A stretch of DNA of 64,000 nt, taken from contig JAGTTD010000011.1 of assembly GCA_018398585.1 (NCBI GenBank), positions 20,079,346 to 20,143,345 on the forward strand, written 5' to 3'. Within the stretch, counting starts at the first letter, position 1. Every line of letters starts with the position of its first letter. The stretch comes from Simmondsia chinensis. Its lineage: Eukaryota; Streptophyta; Magnoliopsida; Caryophyllales; Simmondsiaceae. Below the pieces are notes generated by a model, which was given only the letters and a program-made list of their open reading frames with translations, ran no database searches and had not been told where the DNA came from. A program made the translations under genes and the position numbers. Shown piece after piece: positions 33,684 through 44,544 of this stretch.

Positions 33684-34765
33684 TTGGTGTTTGATGAAAT
33701 GCCTTTTTATTCTACTGAACCGATGCAAGTTGCTATGGATGGTAACACTCACTACTCAGCTAGGTTGAGCAAAATACGTTTTCCCTTGTTTTATGGAGAT
33801 GATGTGGATGATTGGTTGTATTTGTGTGAGCAAATTTTTCTTGTTAATCGAACCTCTAGAATGGATAGGGTTAATTTAACTTCTAACCACATGAGAGGGT
33901 TGGCCCTTCAATGGCATCGAAATTTCATGAGAATTAGGGGAAATATGGATGGGCCTGATTGGAATGAGTATGTGAATGCCCTTAAGATAAGTTCTGAGGA
34001 TGAGTATGAGGAACCTGTGTTTGAGTTGATGAATATGAGGCAAGATGAATTGGTTAGAGACTATCAAGCTAAATTTTATGCTATCTCAGCCAAACCCAAT
34101 TTAAATGAACCTCAACTCATTAGCTACTTCATAAAGGGGTTGAGGGATGACATTGCAATGGAAGTGAGATCAATGCAACCCACAATCCTTTACCACGCTT
34201 TGTGTTTAGCTAAATTAGCTGAAGCTAAGAGTGAAGTATTAGCTAAACAACTTAAATAATCAAAGACTCCTCTTCTCCCAACACCCAGCACTCAAGAATC
34301 TATTGTCAATCCTTACAAATTGCCATATCTCAGACCACACTACCAGACCTCTATTTCTTCAAATTTACCGAGGCCTCAAGGACCCTTGTCCATAGTGGAT
34401 CTGCAGGAGAAATTTCCTAAAGAGCCATGTTGTTTTTCTGATGAAAAATATGATTGGTGCTGCAGGAGAAATGTGATAATGAACTATGTTGTTGTTGTGA
34501 TGAAAAATCTGAGATGGGGTGTCGATGTAAGAACAAGGATCTAAGTCAGATTGAGGAGAAGCAGGTTAATGATTTCAAGCCTGATCAAACAATATGGGAC
34601 GAACAATTTGCAGCTAAATTAGTTCCAAATCAACTGAAAAGAGAGGATGAGCTAATACCCTCTAATCTGCAGCTGAAGAGTAGCCAAGAACCTGATCTAA
34701 AATCAAGCCAAGAAGATGAGATCCACCTTTACTCGGTGCAGCGACATGACAAGCTGTATATCTAG
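33684..34765 (+). pseudogene. gypsy-type gag of the gag-only element
   Basis: An open stretch of 191 residues (33684-34259) contains the retrotransposon gag domain: RLSKIRFPLFYGDDVDDWLY, LCEQIFLVNRTS, LQWHRNFMRIRG, MNMRQDELVRDYQAKFYAIS, SYFIKGLRDDIAMEVR. After a stop at 34257 and a frame change, 34454-34765 gives CCCCDEKSEMGCRCKNKDL, which aligns with the gypsy zinc knuckle CxxCDEKWxxGHRCKNK. The metal-binding His appears replaced by Cys. Gag packages element RNA. The true start is uncertain because the upstream frame continues toward 33470. Best-preserved gag of the window after the one at 59621-61095. Confidence 0.85.
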
Positions 34766-35973
34766 CATAAAATTTATCAAAAAAAGGGACAAGAAGCATC
34801 TGAAATTAGTGGTTTTGGCAGGGCTAAAGCTACTACATTTGAAGATGTAGATTCCATAACAAATGTTGGGGTTCCTAGACTCACTACAAGCTCAATTTCA
34901 ATGCAAGCCAAAGATTGGAACATCTCTATTGCTGAATTGCCACCAATGACAGTTGAAGAAGCATTAGTTGCAGAAATGGGTCATAAAATCTTCAAGAGAG
35001 TAGATCATACTCCAAGATTACATCACATGCTGTGACCTCCTGAAGTCTTGCAGCCCAAAGCACATCTTATTTTGATACACTCAGCAGCTCAAGGACAACA
35101 ACAACATGAATTTAAGCTGAGAAAACTAACAGTTGGACTTGGGAAGATATATAGGCATGTTGGAATAGTGGTTAATCAGTTTGTATGCAAATATCAAGGA
35201 ATTTTGTTCCAAGGGAACAACTGGCTACAACAAACTATGAGCTGTTTGCCGGCATCCAATGTCCTCAATCATATCGTGTCTGATACGCGTACGAGGGACA
35301 ACAAGATAGCAGGGAGTCTTTGTGAAGCTCGAAAGCCTTTTCCCCTTGAACTGGTGAAATTAGAAGTTCAGTGAGCTGTGTTGGGCCAATTGTCGGAGCT
35401 GTTAGTGTGGATTATGTTCCGGAGCTTCAACAAGATGAGAGAGGGCACGAAAATCGAGACTTATGGTGGGAAAGCTCTGAAAATCAAGTCACCATGACAA
35501 CTGCTTGATCAACAGAAGCTTTGAATGCAATAGCAGTGGCTGGTTTTGGTGGTTTGATTAATTGTAAGGGGACAACCTTGATCCCGCTTGCAAATGGAGT
35601 AATTCACCTCCAAGTTTATGCCCCTTGGTGTTTAAGTGCCATGGATTTTCTCGTGAGAAGTAATTTATATGAAGAACTAATGGCCCACATATCAAGGAGA
35701 TCAAGGGTCAAATTTAGTATACGCTACAAATTATTGCCAGTGAACTCCTTGGGTTGCTACAACAAATCGATCACAGGAACCATGGAAGGTTCTAAAGCTT
35801 GGCGAGGGTGGTTTGATCATGGTAGACCACCTGATACTTATTATAAGCTTGGTCCTTCTACCTCCATAGTGGTAACCTCTATAACCAAGCTACAACAAGA
35901 GTGTATCAAATGGAAAGGCCAACCGAGGACGGCAAATACCCTGATTTTCACCCTTAAGGACAAGGGTGATGCT
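34766..35973 (+). other. Unrecognised internal region of the gag-only element
   Basis: About 1.2 kb where a normal gypsy would carry pol. Two plus-strand open stretches, 35048-35374 (108 residues) and 35521-36159 (212 residues, running into the 3' LTR), have ordinary-looking composition (for example GGLINCKGTTLIP, VYAPWCLSAMDFLV, GWFDHGRPPDTYYKLG). I match neither to a family I know. They could be captured host sequence, a diverged extra ORF or chance. A weak segment near 34815-34860 (GFGRAKATTFEDVDSI) stands between gag and these. Confidence 0.55.
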
Positions 35974-35983
35974 GGGGAGGGAG
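35974..35983 (+). other. Polypurine tract
   Basis: GGGGAGGGAG, three bases before the 3' LTR, at the end of a longer purine-rich stretch from 35956. Confidence 0.8.
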
Positions 35984-35986
35984 TAT

Positions 35987-36440
35987 TGATACAGTGGAAT
36001 CAACAAGCAGAGCAAAGCACCAGAAAAATGCAGCAATTAGCGGGTGAAGTTTATATTTGGTTTTGGAGGGAAAAGCAGTTGGGGTTCATAAGCGAGAGAG
36101 CGTGGGAAGATCGGAAGCTCGGGAGCTCGTTGGTCACGTGCTGCAGCAGAGTTAGTTAGGATTTTTAGATATTTCCAGTTATTTTCCAATTAATTTCTCT
36201 TTTATGTAATTTCTTGCATTTTTCTTTAATTAGTTTAATTTCACTATGAATAGGTAGAGATGTAAGGATTAGGGTTTATCAATGAAAAGTTATCATCTAT
36301 CTTCTCCCTCAAATTCTCCATTCTCTTCTCCCTTTAAACTCTAACTTTCTCCCTCTAATTCTATTTCTTTTCTCCCTTAAAACTCTATTTCTTTGATTTG
36401 GATTGTGATCGGGATTCTACTAATTTAGAATCCTGTATCA
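35987..36440 (+). repeat. 3' LTR of gag-only element
   Basis: TGATACAGTGG...CCTGTATCA, 454 bp. The flank ATGAT confirms the end. Confidence 0.95.
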
Positions 36441-36445
36441 ATGAT

Positions 36446-36787
36446 GAGGACAATGCAAGGTCAAAATCGGTCCTTAAAAGTAACATTTGGCCGGCTGTGG
36501 TATGAATGTAAGGCAACGCAATGGAGATAGCACTCACAATGTAGGTACATGGACGAAGACAAGAGCACACGTTATTTCCATACGCAAGCAACAATTCTTA
36601 GAAGGAGGAAATATGTGACAACAGTACAAGTGGAGAATAGGGAGGTCAAGGCACCAAATCCGAGCAATAACGAAGTAATAATATTACAAGTGATTGTAGA
36701 ATAGTGAAACCCTAGCAAGACTAGAGACTGGGAAGCTGGCCGTGACTTTCAAAAAGGGTGACTAACACTGCTACACAAGAGTACGAG
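36446..36787 (+). pseudogene. LINE segment 2: region before RT
   Basis: Reads LKVTFGRLWYECKATQWR, YMDEDKSTRYFHTQATILRRR and VTTVQVENREV, matching the plant L1 stretch (LWxxxxxxE..WxQKSRxxWLKEGDxNTxFFHxxxxxRRRxN). One stop follows QWR. It ends at the 8-bp target site of the hAT-like element and continues at 46483. Confidence 0.7.
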
Positions 36788-37355
36788 GTTGTGGATAGGG
36801 ATGGCAAAATTTGACACGATAACACGACAAGGAGATAGCGAGTTTAGGTCAAGGGTTTTGAAGCCGAGTTGAACTTGGGTCGACCCATTTAGGTAATTGA
36901 TGCTTTACTTGGTGTATATGCCTAGCAAGTGCACCAAGTCGTATCAAGTAATACAAAGTGGGTAGAGTATCGTTCCTATGAGGATTGATTATTGATTGAG
37001 TATTGAAATTAGTAGTTTTAGCACTATTTAAAAAATCGAAAATTAAAGTTTTTGATACGAAACAAAACAAAATAAAAAAGAACTAAAATGTTTACTGATT
37101 TTTATGAAAATATTTCTAATTTTAGATGAGTTTAATGACTTAATAAGATCCAAGGTATCCGATTTCACGTAGTTGAATTAATATGCCTTTCTATTCTCGG
37201 TATTCAAGTTGTTATCGCATGTTAATGGTCGAAAACCCTAATTTACTAAATATTCTCTCTCGAGCGACACTTAGCATACTCTTTTACATATTAATTCATT
37301 AATCTCTTGCATGAATTTAAATAAGAAAAGAGTTTTAAAAATTCATGGTTTTCAT

Positions 37356-40264
37356 TAGAGGTGGGGAGTGGGCCGAGTTGGTCCAAAAACAGGCCAAGCC
37401 CACTCTGTTTGGGCCAGGCCGGGCTCCGACCCCTTGGGCTTGGCCCATTTGGGGGGCCAGGACATGGGGTGGAGCAATGGCTTCCCCCCCCCCCCCCCCC
37501 CCCCCCAAAAAAATTTTAAAAAACATAAATAAATTTTTTCCCTATAAATACTAATCTAAATTTCTCATTTCACTGCAACAATCTCTCTATCCAATTCGCT
37601 CTTCCCTTGCTCTATTCTTGCTCTAAATTTCTGAAGTTTGAAATTGCAACTTATTCTGCTCGTAGAATCTCGAAGAAGTTCAAATTTCAGTTTCGTTTCG
37701 ATAAATTTAGTATCGAAATTTTACTTATTTGTCATTTTTATTTACTGAACTTGCATTGTTAGTTGCATTTTTTAATTAATAATCAATAATACTATCATAA
37801 CACACAATTCATATGGGATGAGCAAGACCAGTACTACCACGACCAGGATTTACCTGAATCGGGGTTGCTCAAACTTCACAATTCCAAGAAGAACCCACAC
37901 CCAACAGCACCGACACTGAAACCCACGACACCACTAGCAGTAGGCATAATACTAGTGAGGTGTGGAAGCACTTCACACTAGATCTGACACTTAATAAAAC
38001 CTATTGTAAATTATGTGACCTCCTAAAGTTTTTAGTAATTCATGTGGTGGTGGGACAGGCATGTTAAAAAAACACCTAGTGAAAAGCCGCCCTAAACTAA
38101 ACCCAGATAGATCCCAACAACATTTAGTACAGCAATTGGCCAATGCACTTGCTAGCTTTAGGTTTTCACCAAAAAAAAAAAAAAAAAAAAAAAGACAATA
38201 GACTAGAATAAGTAAAATATGTCATTGGGGATGAAAAGCCATTTAACACCAGCTAAGATCCTAGATTTGTCCGGTATTGCTAAAATGCGTTAAACCTCTC
38301 CGATGTAAAGGGTCCTCGAAACACTTTAAAACAAGACGCCTTTAAAGATTTTTTAGAATGAAAAATGAGCTTACAGACATTTTTAAGACGAACACGAGCG
38401 TGTTTTCGTTGACATCCGACATGTGGAGGTCAAAACCCGGTGTGCCTTTCATGTGCAAAACAGCACACTGGATCGATTCTTCCTTCATTATGCAAAAAAG
38501 AATAATTCATTTTTGCCATCTAGATTATCCCTACACTGCTAAGATAATCACATGTGCCATTATGGAGGCATACCGCAAGTGGGGCATAGACCGCAGAATT
38601 TTTAGCATTACTTTCGACAATACGACAAACAACAACGCATCCGTAAAAATATTAATTAGGCACATGAGACCCATGTTAGGTGGAAAATGTTTTCACTTAC
38701 GTTTATTCCATATTTTGCATTTAATAGTAACTGATGGTTTGGACCTAATACAAACTTCTCTTGAGTGTTTAAGAGAAGTTACTATAGTGATCAAATCATC
38801 CGAAACTAGAAGTTAAATATTTGTGACACCCACGATATTCAATATAAGCAATTTAAATAGATTACACAAAATAGGTGGTCATCAACAATAGACATGTTAG
38901 AAAGATTACTGCCTTATAAAGAAATATTAATTAAATTTGTAAAGGATAGTCATTCAGATCTTAGATCTTTTAATTTAGACACAGTAAATTGGGATACAAT
39001 TAGCAAAATATGTAAATTTTTTAGTATGTTTAGAGACGCTGCGACTTTTTTTTTTTTGGTTGTTATTCTCCTACCATGCCACAAGCAATATCTAGATTGG
39101 TAGATATTGTTGCTTGGATGGCAGATAATCAATCCAACTCCGTGTTGGAGGCCTCTATTGCCGCAATGAAAGTAAAATTTTGTAAATATTATTTTTAACT
39201 ACCTCTTTGCTTTGCCACCATTTTGAATCCCCATTGTAAAGTTACAGGTTTGCGATCGTTTTCAAATTTTTTTTAAGAAAAATTAAATCCAACTTTTGAT
39301 AACGATCTTTTATTGCGGAAGTCGAAGTAGATTTACATGAATTATATTCCTTATATTCTCAAAGATTATCAGTTGATAATCCATACGTTTCTTCCACATT
39401 ACATGGTTCTTCCTCATCTAGTAGTAGTTTCGGAGAAAAATCATATGCGTGGGAGATGTTGGACCTATTCAAGCCCAAACAAAATCCCACCTCATGTGAC
39501 GAGTTAGATTATTACTTGCATTCACCGATGCTCCAATTCTTCTCGACACTGGCGAGTCCACGCTTTGATATTTTGCAATGGTGGTATTCTAACGAAATCC
39601 AATGTCCCATGCTTTCCACCATGGCACGGGATATACTAGCATATCCGGTGTCTTCGGTAGCATTTGAGTGTGCTTTTAGTGCAGGTGGCAGGTTGCTTGG
39701 AACCAAATGAGCGAAGCTATTATCGTCCAGCTTGGAAATGTCGGTGTGCTCGAAGGACTGGCTTTACACAACGGATAGAGAGCAAGACCAGCTGAAGTTG
39801 GATTCATTGAGCGAGGATGAAGACAACCGTACTATCGATACGTCAAGTCCTGGCGCACCAACCCCTGCCAGCTTAGACTAAGTAATTCTTTTTTTTTTTT
39901 TATCTTTTTGAATTAAAAGCCCGAAGGCGCATTGTAATTCTATTTCCATATAGTATATTTTTTTTTATAGAATATATTTGAAATTTCAAATGGTGTAACT
40001 GTATTTGTTAATAATTTACGACATATTTTATTTTATTAGTGATATTTACCATTATTTATGATCATGTTATACTATAATTGTATGTTATATTAGTCATCAA
40101 TGAGTTATAATTATTTTTTGGACATAGAGAATGTGCATTTTGTATTTTTACAAATTGTATTAAAAAAAAAAAAAAAATGGGAGGGGGAGATGCGGGCCCG
40201 ACGCGAGCTACATGGTTTACTGTGAGGGGCAGGCTTGGCCCAACCAGGCCCACGACCACCTCTA
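37356..40264 (+). mobile_element. hAT DNA transposon, degenerate
   Basis: 2909 bp with terminal inverted repeats TAGAGGTGG...CCACCTCTA; the matching TAGAGGTGG is followed on each side by G/C-rich GGGCC(A)GGCC-type subterminal repeats. Left flank GTTTTCAT and right flank GTTTTTAC each differ by a single C-to-T change from GTTTTCAC, the sequence at the same point in the related LTR near 27310. This fits an original 8-bp duplication typical of hAT. The transposase inside is broken. A 23-base C-run lies at 37484-37506 and an A-run near 38170. It is the innermost, hence youngest, insertion of this nest. Confidence 0.9.
37818..39881 (+). pseudogene. hAT transposase
   Basis: ATG at 37818. A BED zinc finger at about 37954-38170 is readable in two frames (SEVWKHFTLD, TYCKLC, then a frameshift and CGGGTGMLKKHL). 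The transposase body at 38358-38816 has FSLTSDMWRSK, WIDSSFIMQKRIIHF, WGIDRRIFSITFDNTTNNNA and a FHLRLFHILHLIVTDGL segment, typical of the hAT RNase H-like fold (LTTDxW, TxDNAxxN, CxAHxxNLxVxDGL). The C-terminal dimerisation domain at 39456-39710 includes FDILQWWYSNE, PMLSTMARDILAYPVSSVAF and FSAGGRLL. A stop at 39708, others near 38300, and a deleted middle part make it non-functional. In the cell it would bind the element ends and cut them out. Confidence 0.9.
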
Positions 40265-41442
40265 GTTTTTACTTAAGACCACACAAATCACATTAATCTC
40301 TCTCGAGCATTCGCTCAATTTGTGGTATTTATCACCTTAGCAATCATCATAAATCTCCTTTCGGATTCATTATGAATCATTATAGGCCTTGGATAGTGAT
40401 CAAGCATTCAAAACTCATGAAGAATAATGATAAACACTCAAACAACGCAATAAAAAAAACTTTGAAAACGTCGAAAGAAAAGAGAGTGTATATTACAACT
40501 TAGGCTACATCGTAGTCTTGAAAAAATAAAATTAGTTCATGGTAAAGATAATATAATACAAAACTAAGACAAAATTCATGAACTTAAAGAAGAAAAGGAT
40601 AGAAAAGAACCAGAAAATAAGAAATCACAAACCAAACTTCTTCTTTTCTCCTCCTTATTTTTCCCTACGAATTTCTACCTATATTCCTACTTTGTATTGT
40701 GTTTTTTTCTGGATTAATTGATCATAAAATACCTCTCAAGCATCTCTATTTATAGTATTGATGTTGATATTACTTAAAATAATAAATATTGCAAGCTTTA
40801 ATCTCATTGCACCACACTTCTGCTTCTGCCGCCCAGTTCTGCAGCTTGTTGTTCAAGTTGATTTTTTTGCTACTTTGAACCAGCCAAAATCTGCTTTAAC
40901 ATAAATTTGAACATGTTCATAAAGTGTACAAGAAGTTCTTTCACGTTATTTGTCCATTTTGCAACCCAAATTTGCAAGTTGAAGAGAATTGTTCATGGTT
41001 GTTATACAGTCTCTGCATTTTTCTGTTCTTTGTCTTTTTTCTTCTTTTTTTCCATCTTTGCACTGCCCAGATTCACTCTTGACATCATCTAGACATGTTA
41101 ATTTATTTTTTAATTTACCATTGCACTTGATTTATTTATTTTGCCACCCGTTTTTGCAAGTTGAAATGAATTGTGTAAGTTCTTGTTGTTCTTGTTGTAG
41201 CCATGTATTTTGATGTGTTTTGCCAAACTTTTTGCTCTTGTTTAATGTATCTTGCATTCATTTGTTTCATTTTTTATGATAAAACCTAGCAAGATTTAGC
41301 ACAAAATAAGTGTTTTTGCAAAGAAATGGCAATAGAAGCGAAAAAGAGTAAAAGTGAGCAATAGCGATAAAAACTTGAGGTAAAATAGTTAGAAAATGAA
41401 CTAAAATGATGTGACTAATTATATACTAAATTGGAATTATTA

Positions 41443-41457
41443 AAATATCCCCAAACT
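41443..41457 (-). other. Polypurine tract
   Basis: Minus-strand AGTTTGGGGATATTT next to the 3' LTR, homologous to 19493-19507. Confidence 0.7.
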
Positions 41458-42880
41458 TAAATCTTGCTTACCATCGAGCAAGGTTGAACATTAAAGGGTA
41501 AAACTCATGCTTTTTAAGAATTTATCACAATTTAAAGCAAAACTACTTCTAATAGAAAAGAATGACCGAGACTTAAAGTTTTAAGGTTGAAACGGTAAAA
41601 CAATCTTTCCAAGGAAAATCCCATCAATCACCTAGGTAACCGAATTCACGAGTTGGCAAAGCATATTAAGATTATCCGTTCTTTCTAATCTCAAGAAATT
41701 CAAACCAAATAGAAGATGAAAATCATGCCACTCATAACAAGATTTCTCAAGTATGCCCAGGACTAAAATTATTACCAAATTTTCTCTTCCTTCTTTTTTT
41801 TTTTTAAGGTGCTTGGTTCCTTGTTAGCTTTCTAAGTACCCCTTATAGTGAGCTTTCAATGCGGCTGCTCCCGTTCCAGTTGGCCCAGGGTGTCAGGTAT
41901 TGAAACACCCCTACGGATCTACTTGTTCGAGGTACCAAGGCACGAAACCATCACATCGTAGCACATATCCAAATGATAGACATTTTTAACAAGATACCGG
42001 TGCTGAGTGATTCTCTCCCTCTATTTTTATTACATTATTTTTTCATATTTTTCTTTTACTTAGACTTAGGCATAGCTCTTCAAAATCTATTATGCAAATG
42101 ATAATTTTAATGCAATTTATTCAAATTTGAGCATCTTGTAATCAGAAAGAAAGGTAAAACAGCTATACTAACTACTGAACTCAAATACCATGGTTTTATA
42201 AAGATAGTGCCTTAGAAAATATCATCTTTTGCAATTAGAACATAAAAATAATTGATTCTCATGTTATTCAAGTCTAATTAAAATAAACAAGCTAAAAAGA
42301 GTAGAAAATTTTCCTAAAAAGCATGATAATAAGATCTCCAAATAAAAATTTTTGTTTTAATATGCAAGAAAAATTTAAAAGACTATTGATTTAAACTATA
42401 GAAAATAAAAAATCTTTTGTTGGTCGACACTATCTACATTCCCATACAAAGGCTCCGAACTCTGGGAGGTACTAAAGTCAACTCTAAAAGATAAAGTAGG
42501 ACTAGACAGGAAAATATTTTCAAAAACTTTTATTCAAAATTTAGAAAATGTGACAAAATGTCTCTCCAACCCCTAAACTTGAAGTTAACATTGTCTTCAA
42601 TCTTAAAAGAAATACAAATAAAGAAGCAGTAGGTGAGAGATATTTCCCAGGTTTGAAGATTGCTTTTTGATGGTGAACGTTGTCATCATCTTACCCTCAA
42701 ACTTGTTTCAAATGCTTGTTTGAACAAAATATATGAGAAAGTAATAAAAATAGAAGGAAAATGAAATAAATGAAGTAAAGATAAGAACACTTGGATTGCC
42801 TCCCAAGAAGCGCTTAAGTTATAGTCATTAGCTCTACTTTTGTATGGTGATTTATCATGTGTCCTGAAGGAGAATAGAGT
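41458..42880 (-). other. 3' non-coding region of the 36.9 kb element
   Basis: Homologous to 19508-21110 over most of its length. At about 41800-42010, where the related element has its tandem repeat, this copy has unrelated sequence (TTGGTTCCTTG...GGTACCAAGG ends). No gene. A short piece of integrase tail (RANDYNLSAS, about 42810-42840) marks the right side of the internal deletion. Confidence 0.65.
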
Positions 42881-43779
42881 TTCGTCCATCCATCCTCAAT
42901 TACCGTTTTCTTCCGTGGATCTTCTTTGTACTCTTCTTTACACGACCACCTCCACCTTCTCTAATGATGGGATTCTTCAGCTTAATGTATCACAACTTAA
43001 ATTTTCTTTTTCCGACCTTTTCTACATTTTTTCACTGAGGCATCCAAGGTTCCGAAAACCTCTGACCATGTTAGACAAGCTCGACATTCTATTTCGATAA
43101 CTGGTGGTGGTGGGCCAGTCAAGATAGGTTTGGTCATTGGTGGCGATGAGTCTATCATGGGGGTTATGTCACATTGAGGCGGTTCTTCTAATGTATTCTC
43201 ATCCCTCAATGTTATGGTGTAAGTTTGCTTCCCTAGGTTAATGACTTTATTTCTAGGCAAGGAATCTTTAGACCTCTCAGAAAGTTCCTCTAATGTAGTC
43301 CCTACTTGAGGTTCTAGATTTTGGATGGAGGCTTCTTGGTTTTTTAAGTTAGCCACGGTTTCCATGAACTCCCTAAATGTCTTTTCTAAGTCATATTTCT
43401 TTTTTTGAGATGGATAAGTGGGTGACCAAGGTGCTTCTTGATGGTTCCAAGAAAAGTTAGAATGGTTCATCCATCCTTAACTATAGGTGCTAAAGTACAG
43501 GTTGTACTAGGATTGGTTATAATTTGACATGTAGTCGTCTTGTTCAAAACCCAATGAGGAAAGGCTATGGCCCATTTGGCATTTTATACTAGCATGGTTA
43601 CCTGCGAAAAATTCACATCTAGGAGTACGAACAACTTTAACACTTATGTTATCCAGTTGTTTTTGAATTAGTAAGAGTTGAGTAGATAATGACGAGAATG
43701 CATTAATTTTACGAATGCTCAATTGCCTTCTCGATATAGCATGATATTGAGGTCTCATATAGTTATTGCAAGCCCTCAC
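42881..43779 (-). pseudogene. gag fragment of the 36.9 kb element
   Basis: Minus-strand: 43779-43507 gives ACNNYMRPQYHAISRRQLS, STQLLLIQKQLDNISVK and a knuckle-like CEFFAGNHASIKC; 43470-42997 gives NFSWNHQEAPW, NQEASIQNLEPQVG and TITLRDENTLEEPP, the Athila gag tail. A stop lies at 43504. The N-terminal gag domain is missing, and from about 42990 down the sequence jumps towards the integrase end near 42890. It makes no useful product. Confidence 0.8.
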
Positions 43780-44520
43780 TTTTAGTTCTTTTTTTTAACA
43801 AAATATGAAAAAATAAATTTAAAGTTACAGGAAAGATAAAAATAATGAGAAAGTACCAAAATATAGTAATATAACACAAATTTTAACAAAAACTAAAATT
43901 TAGGCCGGGGGGTGGTGGTATATGAATTTTTCAAACGAAGTTAAAAGGAGAGGGGAGGGGGGGGAGGTGTTAGTAATACTAAAGTTTTGAAAACTTAAAG
44001 ATAACAAAATTAACTTCAAAAAACTTATCTAAGTGAATTAAAAAGTTAAAATAAAATTAAAACTAATTAGAAAACTTAAAAATACAACAATCTAAAGCAA
44101 AAGTTAAGAAAAACCAAATTTTTAGAAAAGCGGGTGCCACGGGGGGGTGGGGTGTGTAACACTAATATTTTGAAAAACTTTAAAATAACAAATTTAACTT
44201 TTAAAATCTTAACAAAGTAAACTTATAAGTAAAAGAAAGATGAAAATAAGAAAAAATACAAGAAAAATAACAAAATAACACAAAACTAACAAAACTTAAT
44301 AAAACACATTTTTTCTTTTTTTTTTTGGGGGGGGGGGGGGTGTATATGGTATGCTATACAAATTTTAGAAAACAATAGTTTTACAAATCAAACAAATTAA
44401 ATAAAATGAATGAAATAAAAGATTCTTCTTCAAATTTAAGAAAAATTTACAAGTTTTTACAAAAGAACTTCAAATTAGTACTAAAACTAGATGGTATCGA
44501 TATCATTCAAATAAAGACAA
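43780..44520 (-). other. 5' leader of the 36.9 kb element
   Basis: A-rich plus strand with G-runs on the plus strand near 43905-43970, 44140-44150 and 44327-44340. No gene. Confidence 0.65.
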
Positions 44521-44538
44521 TTCCCGGAAACAGCGCCA
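44521..44538 (-). other. Primer-binding site, tRNA-Asp, degenerate
   Basis: Minus-strand TGGCGCTGTTTCCGGGAA, three mismatches to the tRNA-Asp complement, six bases from the LTR. Confidence 0.8.
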
Positions 44539-44544
44539 AAAACT

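Larger units (their letters stand above)
32977..36440 (+). mobile_element. Gag-only LTR retrotransposon (TR-GAG-like), two LTRs
   Basis: 3464 bp, plus orientation, with a perfect 5-bp target-site duplication ATGAT (32972-32976 and 36441-36445). LTRs of 448 and 454 bp (TGATACA...GTATCA) are very similar, differing mainly by scattered substitutions and small gaps. The internal part has a perfect initiator tRNA-Met primer-binding site, a gypsy-type gag, about 1.2 kb of unrecognised sequence and a strong polypurine tract. No protease, RT, RNase H or integrase motif is present in any frame. That structure is known in plants as terminal-repeat retrotransposons with a GAG domain. It could be such a family or a one-off deletion derivative. 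Confidence 0.9.
36898..41442 (-). repeat. 3' LTR of the 36.9 kb element, split by hAT
   Basis: LTR pieces 36898-37355 and 40265-41442 (about 1.63 kb after removing the hAT and one target-site copy). The plus strand starts TGATGCTTTACTTGG and ends GGAATTATTA, where the family usually ends TTATCA (C-to-T change). Confidence 0.9.

Noticed and set aside
34766..35973. Captured host gene in the gag-only element
   Set aside because: Could not match the open stretches to any family and they carry stops between them; reported only as an open question.
37335..37554. Open frames with poly-Pro or poly-Gly runs
   Set aside because: Produced by the 23-base C-run in non-coding hAT end sequence.
42840..43100. 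Plus-strand open frame of 86 residues
   Set aside because: Antisense to the gag remnant of the 36.9 kb element; no start context or domain.
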